Below, piece after piece: positions 39,078 through 47,392 of a stretch of DNA of 57,671 bases (its first letter is position 1; every line of letters begins with the position of its first letter). The notes beneath the pieces are model-generated. The model was not told where the DNA came from. It saw only the letters and a list, made by a program, of their open reading frames with translations, and ran no database searches. Location: the NCBI GenBank assembly GCA_015064295.1, contig SVSM01000008.1, positions 1 to 57,671 on the forward strand. Direction: 5' to 3'. A program made the position numbers and the translations under genes. The stretch is from Oscillospiraceae bacterium. Lineage in GTDB: Bacteria > Bacillota > Clostridia > Oscillospirales > CAG-272.

Positions 39078-40112
39078 TTACGTCTCGTCCTTGTTCATCA
39101 ACTTCTCAATCAATTCGTTAATGCCTTGATCATTTGTCAGTTCATATGCAATTTTTAGGCAATAAATAGCGCCTTCGGTCTGCCCGTCTTGTGCGAAATG
39201 CTTTCCATAAGAAAAAGCCAAGCCAAGAACATCATCGGATGCACCAATAGGAAAACCGTACTTAACCCCATATTCCTGTAATTCATCAAGGGTAGGTTCT
39301 TTAAATCCTCTGGGCGCTTTTGTCTGAATATAATACAGCTCAGACTGAGCTGTTTTGTTTTCGCTATCGTACTGTAAGCTCATCAGATAACATCCGGCCG
39401 CCTCTTTATACAGTTCTTTTTCGACGAAATAATAACCCAAGTTTCTATAGCATCTCGCGAGATCTGCGGCTTTAAATGCATATTGAAACGTTTCTTTTGT
39501 AAGCTCTGCGAATTGCTCAATTTCACCAAGCACCTTATAGGTTTCCATATATTCAAATGCAATCTTTGCATTTACCGGATTCCATCTTCTTGCTTTCGAT
39601 AAAATATTACGAGCCTCTACGTAACGCTTTTGTTCAAATAACAAGCTGCCGTGTTGAAAATAAATTTCGGCAAACGGAAGCTCCACTTGTCGTATGGTTT
39701 TTTCGGGATTATTATAAAACTCATACATTAATTCTTCGAAAAATTCATAAAACGAGAAATATTCACTTACCTCATCGCTTTTGAACATTGGGTTTCTTTC
39801 AACACTTTCTACCAATGCCTCGCTCAACTTCATGGCGGTTGCCAGGTTGTTTTTATAGATGTTAAATCTTATCTCATCCAATGTGGCTTCAACGCCCTTC
39901 AATTCGTTATCGATCACTTTACCGAGTTCTTCTTTTCTGTCCGCAGGAATGAGTTCATACATCATTCTTCCGCAAGCCCGGAGAATTTCTTGCGACATTT
40001 TGTGGTTTTTATATTTCTCCATTTGAGCTTTCAGATACTGCATATCAGCCGCAGCATCGCCTGTGAGCCCCTGCGTGATTTGTCCGATTATTCTGTTGTA
40101 AGTCATAATCAT
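39078..40112 (-). CDS. AT-rich TPR-like hypothetical protein, inserted gene
   Basis: About 344 residues, all helical, with repeat-like segments of TPR character (IYFQHGSLLFEQKRYVEARNILSKA, DLARCYRNLGYYFVEKELYKEAAGCYLMSL, FSYGKHFAQDGQTEGAIYCLKIAYEL). No signal peptide or catalytic motif is seen. Base composition is clearly more AT-rich than all neighbours. The gene lies between two copies of the cyclophilin 3' end. Start is chosen at 40110-40112 (ATG, AAGGG upstream); an ATG two codons on is possible. A helper or scaffold role is inference from the repeats. Confidence 0.7.
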   Translation of the reverse strand: MIMTYNRIIGQITQGLTGDAAADMQYLKAQMEKYKNHKMSQEILRACGRMMYELIPADRKEELGKVIDNELKGVEATLDEIRFNIYKNNLATAMKLSEALVESVERNPMFKSDEVSEYFSFYEFFEELMYEFYNNPEKTIRQVELPFAEIYFQHGSLLFEQKRYVEARNILSKARRWNPVNAKIAFEYMETYKVLGEIEQFAELTKETFQYAFKAADLARCYRNLGYYFVEKELYKEAAGCYLMSLQYDSENKTAQSELYYIQTKAPRGFKEPTLDELQEYGVKYGFPIGASDDVLGLAFSYGKHFAQDGQTEGAIYCLKIAYELTNDQGINELIEKLMNKDET

Positions 40113-40176
40113 AGTAAATACCCTTACTACCGTAAAAACATTGCCCTTTGTCTTTTTAATGCCCGGGGAAGGCATC

Positions 40177-40818
40177 TTACCCCACGCTCTCCGTGCCCTC
40201 ATCGATCACGACAAAGCGGATGCTCTTCATCTTCTGCTCCTGCAGGGGGCGGTTGTTCACGTTGGTCTTCACCGAGGCGATCTTGTCCACCGTATCCATG
40301 CCGGCAATTACCTTACCGAAGGCGGCGTACTGCCCGTCAAGACGGAAATCGTCCTCGTGCATGATAAAGAACTGACAGGAGGCGCTGTTGGGATCGTTGG
40401 TGCGCGCCATGGAGATCACCCCGCGCTCGTGCTTCAGGTCGTTCTGCACACCGTTGGCGGCAAACTCGCCCTTAATGGTGGGAGAGGTTCCGCCGTAGCC
40501 GGTACCCTTGGGGTCGCCGCCCTGGATCATAAAGCCCGCAATGACGCGGTGGAAGATCAGCCCGTCGTAAAAATTCCCGGCCACCAGGTTTTTGAAATTC
40601 TCAACGGTGATGGGTGCCGTCTCAGGATAGAGCTCCACCAGGATCATGGCGCCGTCGGTCATCTCGATTTTGACAAAATTCGTCGGTTCGTCCGTTTCCT
40701 CAAAGAGAAAATCCTCCACCTTCCCTTCCGAGGGGGCGGTAGGCGAGGGCTTTTGGCAAGATACCATCAGACCGAGAGCCACGATCATCGTCAGTAAATA
40801 AGCAACAAAGCGTTTCAT
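40177..40818 (-). CDS. Peptidylprolyl isomerase, cyclophilin-type lipoprotein
   Basis: A 213-residue protein with a signal peptide ending in the lipobox LMVSC, then a cyclophilin domain. It has the catalytic Arg in FHRVIAGFMIQGGDP and the GEFAANGVQNDLKHERGVISMAR and SASCQFFIMHED motifs. It speeds proline isomerisation in secreted proteins on the outer face of the membrane. Its last 60 or so bases recur beyond the inserted TPR-like gene. Confidence 0.95.
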   Translation of the reverse strand: MKRFVAYLLTMIVALGLMVSCQKPSPTAPSEGKVEDFLFEETDEPTNFVKIEMTDGAMILVELYPETAPITVENFKNLVAGNFYDGLIFHRVIAGFMIQGGDPKGTGYGGTSPTIKGEFAANGVQNDLKHERGVISMARTNDPNSASCQFFIMHEDDFRLDGQYAAFGKVIAGMDTVDKIASVKTNVNNRPLQEQKMKSIRFVVIDEGTESVG

Positions 40819-40888
40819 AAAAAATCCTCTCCAACATCGTTTATAGCCTCAAGTATACCATAAAACGAAGGTAAAATCAACTGCCCTT

Positions 40889-40919
40889 GTGAATTTGCAG
40901 GAAATAATCGGTATATAAT
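40889..40919 (+). promoter_or_regulatory. Possible sporulation-type promoter of the ytvI-like gene
   Basis: TATATAAT (40912-40919) differs from the sigma-E -10 only in its first base. GTGAATTT lies 15 bp upstream as a weak -35. No good sigma-A -35 is at the right distance. Uncertain. Confidence 0.3.
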
Positions 40920-40949
40920 AGGCTTACCGACGCCGAGAGGAGGATACTC

Positions 40950-42035
40950 ATGAACGATCTGCCGAAAAGCGGTTACCGACGCGTCCTGGTCCTTGCCGCC
41001 TACGTCCTTTTGGGCCTGGCCCTGGGCTTCGTTCTGCTGAAATATCTCTTGAAGCCCCTGCTTCCCTTCCTCCTTGCCTGGGGCATCGCCATGGCGGTGC
41101 GGCCTACGGTCAAGGCCATCTGCTCCCGCACGAGGCTGCCGCAAAAGGTGGTTTCCTTTGTTGCGGTCTTGTTCGTATTTTTACTGATCCTGGGCCTTTT
41201 GACCGCCCTTTGCGGTCGCATGGTCGGTGAGCTGCGGGAGCTGTCCGACGATCTCATGGCCGACGCGGCCGGGATCGTGGAGGACCTTTTCGATTCGATC
41301 CGCAGCTTGACGGAGCGGCTCCCCTTCCCCGATCGGGCGGATCATCCCGAGGCGGCCGATCGAATCCGGCAGGCCGTCACGTCCATGATCGAGGATACCG
41401 TCAGCCGTTTTTCCGCCGCTATTCCCGCGGCCCTCATGTCCTTTGTCTCGGCACTGCCGGGGATCCTCCTGTTTACCGTGGTAACGGTCGTGGCCACCTT
41501 CTACATGGGAACCGACGTAAGCCACGTCAATTCCTTCATCGCCCGCCAGCTCCCCGCCTCCTCCCGCCACTACCTCTTTGAAGCCAAGAAGAAGCTGGCC
41601 TCTGCCGGCATCCAATACGTTAAAGCGTATCTAATGCTTTTATCCATTACCTTCGTTCAGCTTCTCATCGGTTTTTACTTTTTGAAGATCCCCTACGCCC
41701 TGACGCTGGCAGCCATCATCGCTCTCATCGACATCCTCCCCGTCCTGGGGGTGGGAACGGTGCTGGTGCCGTGGGCGGCGGTTCTTTTGATCCGCGGAGA
41801 CGTCTACACCGGCGTCGGACTTCTCATCGTCTTTGCCGTCATCTGGATCATGCGGCAGATCATCGAGCCCAAGCTGGTGGGGGACAGCATCGGCCTCTCC
41901 CCCCTTGTCACCCTCATCGTCATGTACGGGGGCTATTACTTCATGGGCTTTGCCGGGCTCTTTGTCTTTCCGCTGGTGATGATCCTGCTGAAAAATCTGA
42001 ACGATATCGGCGTCCTGCGCCTCTGGAAGCCCTAA
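40950..42035 (+). CDS. AI-2E family / YtvI-like sporulation permease
   Basis: A 361-residue membrane protein with about eight helices and the UPF0118/AI-2E pattern: two N-terminal helices (VLLGLALGFVLLKYLL), a soluble helical part (residues about 95-145) and the C-terminal motif ALIDILPVLGVGTVLVPWA, then IMRQIIEPKLVGDSIGLSPL. Clostridial members of this size are usually the sporulation protein YtvI. GAGGAGG precedes the ATG. The substrate is unknown. Confidence 0.85.
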   Translation: MNDLPKSGYRRVLVLAAYVLLGLALGFVLLKYLLKPLLPFLLAWGIAMAVRPTVKAICSRTRLPQKVVSFVAVLFVFLLILGLLTALCGRMVGELRELSDDLMADAAGIVEDLFDSIRSLTERLPFPDRADHPEAADRIRQAVTSMIEDTVSRFSAAIPAALMSFVSALPGILLFTVVTVVATFYMGTDVSHVNSFIARQLPASSRHYLFEAKKKLASAGIQYVKAYLMLLSITFVQLLIGFYFLKIPYALTLAAIIALIDILPVLGVGTVLVPWAAVLLIRGDVYTGVGLLIVFAVIWIMRQIIEPKLVGDSIGLSPLVTLIVMYGGYYFMGFAGLFVFPLVMILLKNLNDIGVLRLWKP

Positions 42036-42144
42036 CAGGGCGGCGATCGCCCCGTTCCGGGGCCTCCCGCCCACTTTTTTGTGCCAACGGGACGAAAAGT
42101 GACCGAAAAATCGTGATTTCTTTGGAAAAATCCCGAAAAAACCC

Positions 42145-42173
42145 TTGCTATCGGGGCAATCTTGTGGTACAAT
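42145..42173 (+). promoter_or_regulatory. sigma-A promoter of hup
   Basis: TTGCTA (42145-42150), a 17-bp spacer and TACAAT (42168-42173). It leaves a leader of about 110 nt before hup. Confidence 0.75.
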
Positions 42174-42286
42174 AGTATTTGTAAAAACTTGGGCGATGCC
42201 CATCCGGACGCGAAAACGGCCGTCGGCGCCGCGTTTGGAATTACAAAACATTTTTATTACCGACGGAGAAGAAAGAGGTATATGCC

Positions 42287-42559
42287 ATGACCAAGACCGA
42301 TCTCATTGCTGCTGTTGCCGAGAAAACCGGCCTGAAGAAGAAGGACGCTGAGGCCGCTGTTGCCGCCGTTCTTTCTACCGTTTCCGAGACCCTCGCAAAG
42401 GGCGAAAAGGTTTCCCTCGTCGGCTTCGGCACCTTCGAAGTCAAGGAGCGCGCTGCCAGAGACGGCAGAAATCCCTTCACCGGCGAAGCCATCAAGATCG
42501 CCGCTTCCAAGCGCCCCGTTTTCTCTGCCGGTAAGGCCCTGAAGGATCAGGTTCAGTAA
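42287..42559 (+). CDS. hup: HU family DNA-binding protein
   Basis: A 90-residue HU with the standard fold: [21 protein letters not shown], the [26 protein letters not shown] beta-arm region and the end [14 protein letters not shown]. It bends and compacts DNA. It starts the rqcP-yabP-yabQ-divIC group, the same order as near hbs/yabO in many Clostridia. Codon use is strongly biased, fitting high expression. Confidence 0.97.
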   Translation: MTKTDLIAAVAEKTGLKKKDAEAAVAAVLSTVSETLAKGEKVSLVGFGTFEVKERAARDGRNPFTGEAIKIAASKRPVFSAGKALKDQVQ

Positions 42560-42561
42560 TC

Positions 42562-42804
42562 ATGCGCCTGGACAAGTACCTGAAGGTCTCCCGCCTCATC
42601 AAGCGCCGCACCGTTGCCAACGACGCCTGCGATAACGCTCACGTCACCGTCAACGGCCGTCCCGCCAAGGCGTCTTACGACGTCAAGGAGAACGACGTGA
42701 TCGAGATCTCCTTCGGCGAGCGCAGCGTGCGGGTTCGGGTCCTTGCCGTCAAGGAGCACACCCTCAAGGCAGACGCCTCCTCCCTTTACGAGGTCCTGCC
42801 CTAA
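42562..42804 (+). CDS. rqcP: S4 domain RNA-binding protein RqcP
   Basis: An 80-residue Hsp15/YabO-type S4-domain protein (MRLDKYLKVSRLIKRRTVANDACD, VTVNGRPAKASYDVKENDVIEI). In Bacillus RqcP works with RqcH in adding C-terminal Ala tails to stalled nascent chains on large subunits. It begins 2 nt after hup stops. Confidence 0.92.
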   Translation: MRLDKYLKVSRLIKRRTVANDACDNAHVTVNGRPAKASYDVKENDVIEISFGERSVRVRVLAVKEHTLKADASSLYEVLP

Positions 42805-42820
42805 AAGCCATCGCAACATT

Positions 42821-42850
42821 GTCATGACGACGCCTCCGTTTTCATATACT
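42821..42850 (+). promoter_or_regulatory. Sigma-E-type promoter of yabP
   Basis: GTCATGAC (42821-42828; the first five bases match GKCATATT), a 14-bp spacer and CATATACT (42843-42850; full match to CATAYAMT). Transcription should start near 42857. yabP is known to be sigma-E dependent in Bacillus. Confidence 0.7.
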
Positions 42851-42881
42851 GACGTTAGATCAATGTGAAAACGGAGGCGTC
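42829..42881 (+). promoter_or_regulatory. 16-bp inverted repeat hiding the yabP ribosome site
   Basis: Arms 42829-42844 and 42866-42881 pair perfectly over 16 bp with a 21-nt loop. The right arm contains the GGAGG (42873-42877) used by yabP. The left arm lies within the promoter, upstream of the predicted start, so RNA from the sporulation promoter lacks it. No U run follows, so it is not a terminator. Confidence 0.75.
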
Positions 42882-42883
42882 TT

Positions 42884-43171
42884 ATGACAGAAAAACGTGA
42901 ACCCGTCAATCCCCGGCCGGAAGGACAGCGACTGCTCCTGCTGGACCGCAAGGTATTGGAGCTCACCGACGTGGAGGACGTCGTCAGCTTTGACGAGACC
43001 GGTGCGGTCCTCCGTACCGGACAGGGAATGCTGGCGCTGGACGGCGAGGATCTCCACGTGGTGATGCTGGACCTCAGCGGCGGCTGCCTCAAGATCGAGG
43101 GGAAGATCAACGGGCTCTTCTATTCCGACGCCGGAGGCGGCAAAAAGGCCGTCAAGCGTCTCTTCCGCTGA
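42884..43171 (+). CDS. yabP: Sporulation protein YabP
   Basis: A 95-residue YabP/YqfC family protein. The LLLLDRKVLELTDVEDVVSFDETGAVLRTGQGMLAL core and the HVVMLDLSGGCLKIEGKINGLFY end fit the family. In Bacillus it is made in the mother cell under sigma-E and helps spore-coat/cortex formation. GGAGG 6 nt before the ATG lies in a strong hairpin. It overlaps yabQ by one base. Confidence 0.92.
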   Translation: MTEKREPVNPRPEGQRLLLLDRKVLELTDVEDVVSFDETGAVLRTGQGMLALDGEDLHVVMLDLSGGCLKIEGKINGLFYSDAGGGKKAVKRLFR

Positions 43172-43785
43172 TGCTGATCCCCGTGGCTCGGGAGGCGTTT
43201 TTGCCTCTGCTCCTGCTGTCCCTTGTGGCGGGCTGGTGCTTCGGCGCCCTCTACGACGTCTTCCGTATCCGCCGGGTGGCCTTTCGCCTGCCAAGGGAGG
43301 AAGACGCCCCTCAGAAGGGATTCCGCCGCCTGCTTTACCGCAATCTGGAACGAACCGACACCCTGCTTTGCTTTGGAGAGGACATTCTCTTTTCCCTCTT
43401 TGCAACGGTGGTGCTCATCCTTATGGATTTTAAGCTCTACTTCGGCGTTCCGCGATGGTACGCCCTCGGGGCGGCCGTCCTTGGCTTTTGGCTCTACCGC
43501 ATCACCCTGGGACGGATCGTCATGCGCTCGGCCGAGCGCGTCATCGGCCTGATCGGCGCCGCCGTCGGCTTTCTGCGCCACCGCGTCCTGTCGCCCGTCG
43601 CCGGGCGTATCAAGGGCTGGATCCTCACCTGTCACCGCAGGGCAGTCCATCAAAGAGAATTGGCATACACCAAGGCAGAGGAAGCCCGCATGCTGGCGAT
43701 CTTTTCGGGCGAGGAAGCCCCAAGGAAACAACAAACCAACGGAAAGGAAACGAAACGGAAGTATGAAGAAAACGGCTCGCTTTAA
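43171..43785 (+). CDS. yabQ: Spore cortex biosynthesis protein YabQ
   Basis: A 204-residue YabQ with N-terminal membrane helices (AFLPLLLLSLVAGWCFGALYDVFRI, DILFSLFATVVLILMDF, RWYALGAAVLGFWLYRITLG) and a hydrophilic tail. It is needed for cortex synthesis in Bacillus. It follows yabP without a gap and its end overlaps divIC by 23 nt. Confidence 0.9.
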   Translation: MLIPVAREAFLPLLLLSLVAGWCFGALYDVFRIRRVAFRLPREEDAPQKGFRRLLYRNLERTDTLLCFGEDILFSLFATVVLILMDFKLYFGVPRWYALGAAVLGFWLYRITLGRIVMRSAERVIGLIGAAVGFLRHRVLSPVAGRIKGWILTCHRRAVHQRELAYTKAEEARMLAIFSGEEAPRKQQTNGKETKRKYEENGSL

Positions 43786-44041
43786 TTTCTTCATCAAGCT
43801 GACCATTTTGGTGGTCATTTGTTTCTGCGCCGTGAACATTCTCCGTCTCCGCGGGGACTACAACCACCTCCTCGACCAGGAGAAGGAGCTTTTGGAGGAA
43901 AAGGAGCGCTACGAGGATGAGATTGCCCGTCTGAAGGAGGACCTCCTTCACGATATGGACGACGATTATATCATGCGTATCGCCCGCGAGAAGCTCAATT
44001 ATTATCTTCCCGATGAAATTATCTTCTTTAATGACCGCTGA
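43763..44041 (+). CDS. divIC: Septum formation initiator protein DivIC/FtsB
   Basis: A 92-residue bitopic membrane protein: short basic start, one membrane helix (FIKLTILVVICFCAVNIL), a coiled coil (LLDQEKELLEEKERYEDEIARLKEDL) and the family end ARE-KLNYYLPDEIIFFN. It belongs to the divisome subcomplex with FtsL and DivIB. The start overlaps yabQ. Confidence 0.92.
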   Translation: MKKTARFNFFIKLTILVVICFCAVNILRLRGDYNHLLDQEKELLEEKERYEDEIARLKEDLLHDMDDDYIMRIAREKLNYYLPDEIIFFNDR

Positions 44042-44055
44042 TTTTGCGGTTTTTT
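44034..44055 (+). terminator. Terminator after divIC
   Basis: Stem ACCGC / GCGGT (44034-44038 with 44046-44050) followed by TTTTT; the divIC stop lies inside the loop side. Confidence 0.7.
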
Positions 44056-44065
44056 GCCGATTCCC

Positions 44066-44094
44066 TTGATTTTATCGTCGAAATCGTATATAAT
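44066..44094 (+). promoter_or_regulatory. sigma-A promoter of the serine hydrolase gene group
   Basis: TTGATT (44066-44071), a 17-bp spacer and TATAAT (44089-44094). Confidence 0.8.
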
Positions 44095-44186
44095 GAATAC
44101 TGTATCGAACCGTTTTTCAACGTAAAGCGGGGATACGGTATTTTCTTTTTGCATACCAACCCAATCTGATGACGGGAGAACGATAT

Positions 44187-45557
44187 ATGAAGCCATTATC
44201 GGGACACGAAAAGACTGCCTTCGGCATAGCGGGCGTCATGGCGCTGCTCTTTGTGGGAGCAACGGTTTTGGCGGGCGTTTTGCTATATACGCTGAAGGGC
44301 ACCGAGCGGGATTTTTCCGATTACCGCAGCAAGACCGAGATCGAGCTGTCGGATCTTGAGAAAGAAAAGAATCAAAACGCCGCCTACCTTTCGGAGCTGA
44401 ACAAGCAGCTGAGCCTGGCAGAAAAGAACAAATCAGAGCTGGAAGCCCGCATCGACGAGACCGAAGCCGCGCTGAAGGAAATGGAGGGCTCCTTTGCCAA
44501 CAAGGACGCGCTCTACGAATCCTTAACGGCTGAGCTTGAGACGCTCAAAAAGAGTCTGTCCGATAAGGAAAAGGAAATTGGCGACCTGAAGGACGATATT
44601 AAGGCCCTGGGTAAGCTGGCCTCGGTCAACCTGAACCGTCAGATGGAGGTGTTAAAGGAGCTGGAGAAGCTCCTTACCGAGGGTGCTCCCATGAACAAGG
44701 TAGAGACCCCGCTACTCGACGGAAACGGCAATCCCATGGTAGGGGAGGACGGCCTTCCCGCCACCGAGGTCCGCTACGTCTATCCCAAGATCTCGGTCTA
44801 CTACGAGGACATCGGTCGGGGCTATTGCTACGGCTGGAACGAAAACACCGCCTTCTCCTCCGCCAGCTGTGTCAAGGCACCTTTTGCCCTGTCCATCTTA
44901 ACGGAGGCCTCGGCGGAGAAGGCGACCTATGACCGTCTTCTGGCCGAATACGTGGCCCAGCACGGCCCCACCGACCTACTGCCCGATTACGTGTGGACCT
45001 ATGACATGAATAAGGTCTTCACCTACACCGAGAAGGGCTATCAGTCGGGCTCGGGCGTCATCAAAAACGACCCCTACGGTACGGAATACACCTATTCCCA
45101 GCTGTTCCAGAAGATGCTCAAATACAGCGATAACGTAGCCTTCCACGAGCTGAAGGAGGCTTACGGCACCTCCAAGCTGAAGGCTCTGGCCAAGAGCATG
45201 GGCACCAAGACCATGAAAAACAACGTCTACCGTGCCACCGCCGCAGATCTCGGCAAGAGCATGAAGGCCATTTATGAGTTTATCGAAAGCGACGCCGCCT
45301 ACGCACCCCTCATGCGGGACGCAATGAAATCCTCCATTCACACCGTCATGATCGGCTCCGGCGTTTCCCCAAAGAAGATCGCGCATAAATACGGCTGGGA
45401 TACCGACGCCTATCACGACATGGCCATCGTCTACGATAAGCACCCCTACGTCCTCGTCTTCATGTCCGACATGGACGGCGGCGGTAAGGAGGTCAACGCC
45501 TATATCCAAAAGGTAGTGGGCTTGATCGACGATCTTCATGAAAACTTCTACAAATAA
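44187..45557 (+). CDS. Membrane-anchored class A beta-lactamase-like serine hydrolase
   Basis: 456 residues: an N-terminal membrane helix (GIAGVMALLFVGATVLAGVLL), a long coiled coil (about residues 40-165), then an extracytoplasmic beta-lactamase/transpeptidase-like domain. Active-site motifs are S-C-V-K (FSSASCVKAPFAL), S-D-N (LKYSDNVAFHEL) and K-Y-G (AHKYGWD) in place of K-T-G. It may be a wall-modifying enzyme rather than a resistance enzyme. GGGAG precedes the ATG at 44187. It overlaps the following gene by 20 nt. Confidence 0.85.
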   Translation: MKPLSGHEKTAFGIAGVMALLFVGATVLAGVLLYTLKGTERDFSDYRSKTEIELSDLEKEKNQNAAYLSELNKQLSLAEKNKSELEARIDETEAALKEMEGSFANKDALYESLTAELETLKKSLSDKEKEIGDLKDDIKALGKLASVNLNRQMEVLKELEKLLTEGAPMNKVETPLLDGNGNPMVGEDGLPATEVRYVYPKISVYYEDIGRGYCYGWNENTAFSSASCVKAPFALSILTEASAEKATYDRLLAEYVAQHGPTDLLPDYVWTYDMNKVFTYTEKGYQSGSGVIKNDPYGTEYTYSQLFQKMLKYSDNVAFHELKEAYGTSKLKALAKSMGTKTMKNNVYRATAADLGKSMKAIYEFIESDAAYAPLMRDAMKSSIHTVMIGSGVSPKKIAHKYGWDTDAYHDMAIVYDKHPYVLVFMSDMDGGGKEVNAYIQKVVGLIDDLHENFYK

Positions 45558-46653
45558 TCCGGTCCTCACCCCGGCGGTGGGAAACGGCGTTCTGCTCCTT
45601 ACCTGTGACGAGGACGGAGCCCTCTCCCTCAGCCGATACGGCGCCGCCTCTCTTGTTATCCGTCCCGTCGGGGGCGGGAGCCACGTAGAAACGCGGCAGG
45701 AGGGCGGCGTTCTGCATCTTTGCTGTTACGGATTACCTCCCGCCGCCGACCCCACCCTGTCCCGAACCGCCGTCACAGTCACCGTCACCTGCCACAGCCA
45801 AAAACCGGAAGTGGCCCTTGAGGTGCTTGCCGCCCACGACCTCACGCTGAGACTTTCCCCTGTCGATTCCCTCCGCTTTGCCCGAAGCGGCGACCGATTT
45901 TGGGCGACGAGCCTCGGCCTCCTCGGTGTTGCCGAGGGACAGGTCCATCTGAACGAGGACGAAGGAGCCCTGACCTTCACCACAGGATATAGCCGTTTGA
46001 AGCTCCGTCTTGACGGAGAGCATCCTGCCCTCCCGCTCCCCTCTCGGAGAGAGCCCCGACGTCATACCGAGCCGAAAACGGCGAAGGAGTCGGCAAGCGC
46101 CGCGCTTTGTCGGGCGCTTCGGATACGCCAAAGCGCCGAAGGGGGCTTCTGTCTTGGCGAGGGGCCCATCGCCATAACGGAGCAATGCGCCCTTCTCTCG
46201 CACCTGATTTCGGAGGGGGATCCCTTGCCCTGCGATGCCTTTTTCCATTATATCCAATCGCTTTTGAAGGCCGATCACCGTCTGCCCCATGCAGCCACCG
46301 CCGACGGCAGGGATACCGTCCCCTCGGCTTGGGACGGTTCCTCCGAGACCGCCCTGCTCCTGGCGATGAAGGCATATGCGGAACGGTTTGGCCTGTCTCG
46401 CAATCAAGCCCTCCCTGCTCTGGCAGGCGAGGTAGCCGAGACGCTGGTGACCGCTTACCGCGGGAAGACTCTCCCGAAGGAGGCCCGCGAAGCCCTCGCC
46501 TTCGCCTTATCGGCCTGTCGTCAGGCCGCCTCAAAGGGACGGCGGTTTCGTATTGCTTCCCTGCTGGATCACGCCGCTTGCCGTAAGGACTCGGCAGACA
46601 GCACCCGCCCACTGCACACCGTTACACTGCCATCTCCCACGGAGGAGAGGTAA
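45538..46653 (+). CDS. Hypothetical protein, 371 residues
   Basis: Not recognised. The first 150 residues look beta-rich (GVLLLTCDEDGALSLSRYGAASLVI and similar), then comes a basic linker (LPSRREPRRHTEPKTAKES) and a helical C-terminal half (AALCRALRIRQSAEGGFCLGEG and on) with a weak resemblance to alpha/alpha-toroid glycosidase folds (FFHYIQSLL, WDGSSETALLLAMKAYAERFG). No signal peptide. The start overlaps the preceding gene by 20 nt without a clear ribosome site, so translation is probably coupled. Confidence 0.65.
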   Translation: MKTSTNNPVLTPAVGNGVLLLTCDEDGALSLSRYGAASLVIRPVGGGSHVETRQEGGVLHLCCYGLPPAADPTLSRTAVTVTVTCHSQKPEVALEVLAAHDLTLRLSPVDSLRFARSGDRFWATSLGLLGVAEGQVHLNEDEGALTFTTGYSRLKLRLDGEHPALPLPSRREPRRHTEPKTAKESASAALCRALRIRQSAEGGFCLGEGPIAITEQCALLSHLISEGDPLPCDAFFHYIQSLLKADHRLPHAATADGRDTVPSAWDGSSETALLLAMKAYAERFGLSRNQALPALAGEVAETLVTAYRGKTLPKEAREALAFALSACRQAASKGRRFRIASLLDHAACRKDSADSTRPLHTVTLPSPTEER

Positions 46654-46671
46654 CCTCTTAAGAAAGAAGCC

Positions 46672-47379
46672 ATGATCATGTTAGGTGTTCTCGTCAATAC
46701 CGCCACCGTTCTCCTTGGCGGCCTCATCGGTTGTTTTCTCAAAAAGGGATTCCCCAAGCGGGTGGCCGACGCCATTCTCTTTGCCCTCGGGCTTTGTATC
46801 GTTTACATCGGCATCGACGGGATGTTCGAGGGAAGCAATACTCTCATCCTCATCGTCTCCATTGCCATCGGTACCACCATCGGCACGGCCCTTGACCTGG
46901 ACGGCAGGATCCACCGTGCCGCCCATCGCATTGAGGAACGCTTCCGCAAAACCGACGGCGACGGCCCTTCTCTTGCCGACGGCATGGTCAGCGGCAGTCT
47001 GCTGTTTTGCGTAGGCGCCATGACCATCGTGGGGTCCCTGAACGCCGGCTTTGGAGACCACACCATGCTCTTTATCAAATCGGCGCTGGACTTTGTTTCG
47101 GCCATGATGCTCTCGGTCACCCTGGGAGCCGGCGTCATGCTGTCCTCGGTCACGGTGTTCCTGCTGCAGGGCGCGTTGGCCCTGCTTGCCGTGGGGATCC
47201 GCCCCTATATGGGAGATGCCCTCATCGGCGAGCTGACCTGCGTCGGCTCTCTCATGGTCGCCGTCATCGGCCTCAACATGGCGGGGATCACCAAGGCCAA
47301 GGTAGCAGATCTCCTGCCTGCCCTTGTGCTGGTTCCCCTGTTCTATTGGCTTTTTGGCCTCATCCCCGGCTTATCGTAA
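46672..47379 (+). CDS. DUF554 family membrane protein
   Basis: A 235-residue membrane protein with about seven helices. The pattern LGVLVNTATVLLGGLIGCFLKKGFPKR at the start and GMVSGSLLFCVGAMTIVGSLNAGFGD in the middle is typical of the YdfK/YqgA (DUF554) family. Transport is presumed, the substrate unknown. AAGAAAG near the start is a weak ribosome site. In the same run as the DUF362 gene, 13 nt before it. Confidence 0.92.
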   Translation: MIMLGVLVNTATVLLGGLIGCFLKKGFPKRVADAILFALGLCIVYIGIDGMFEGSNTLILIVSIAIGTTIGTALDLDGRIHRAAHRIEERFRKTDGDGPSLADGMVSGSLLFCVGAMTIVGSLNAGFGDHTMLFIKSALDFVSAMMLSVTLGAGVMLSSVTVFLLQGALALLAVGIRPYMGDALIGELTCVGSLMVAVIGLNMAGITKAKVADLLPALVLVPLFYWLFGLIPGLS

Positions 47380-47392
47380 AGGAGGAGCGCAT

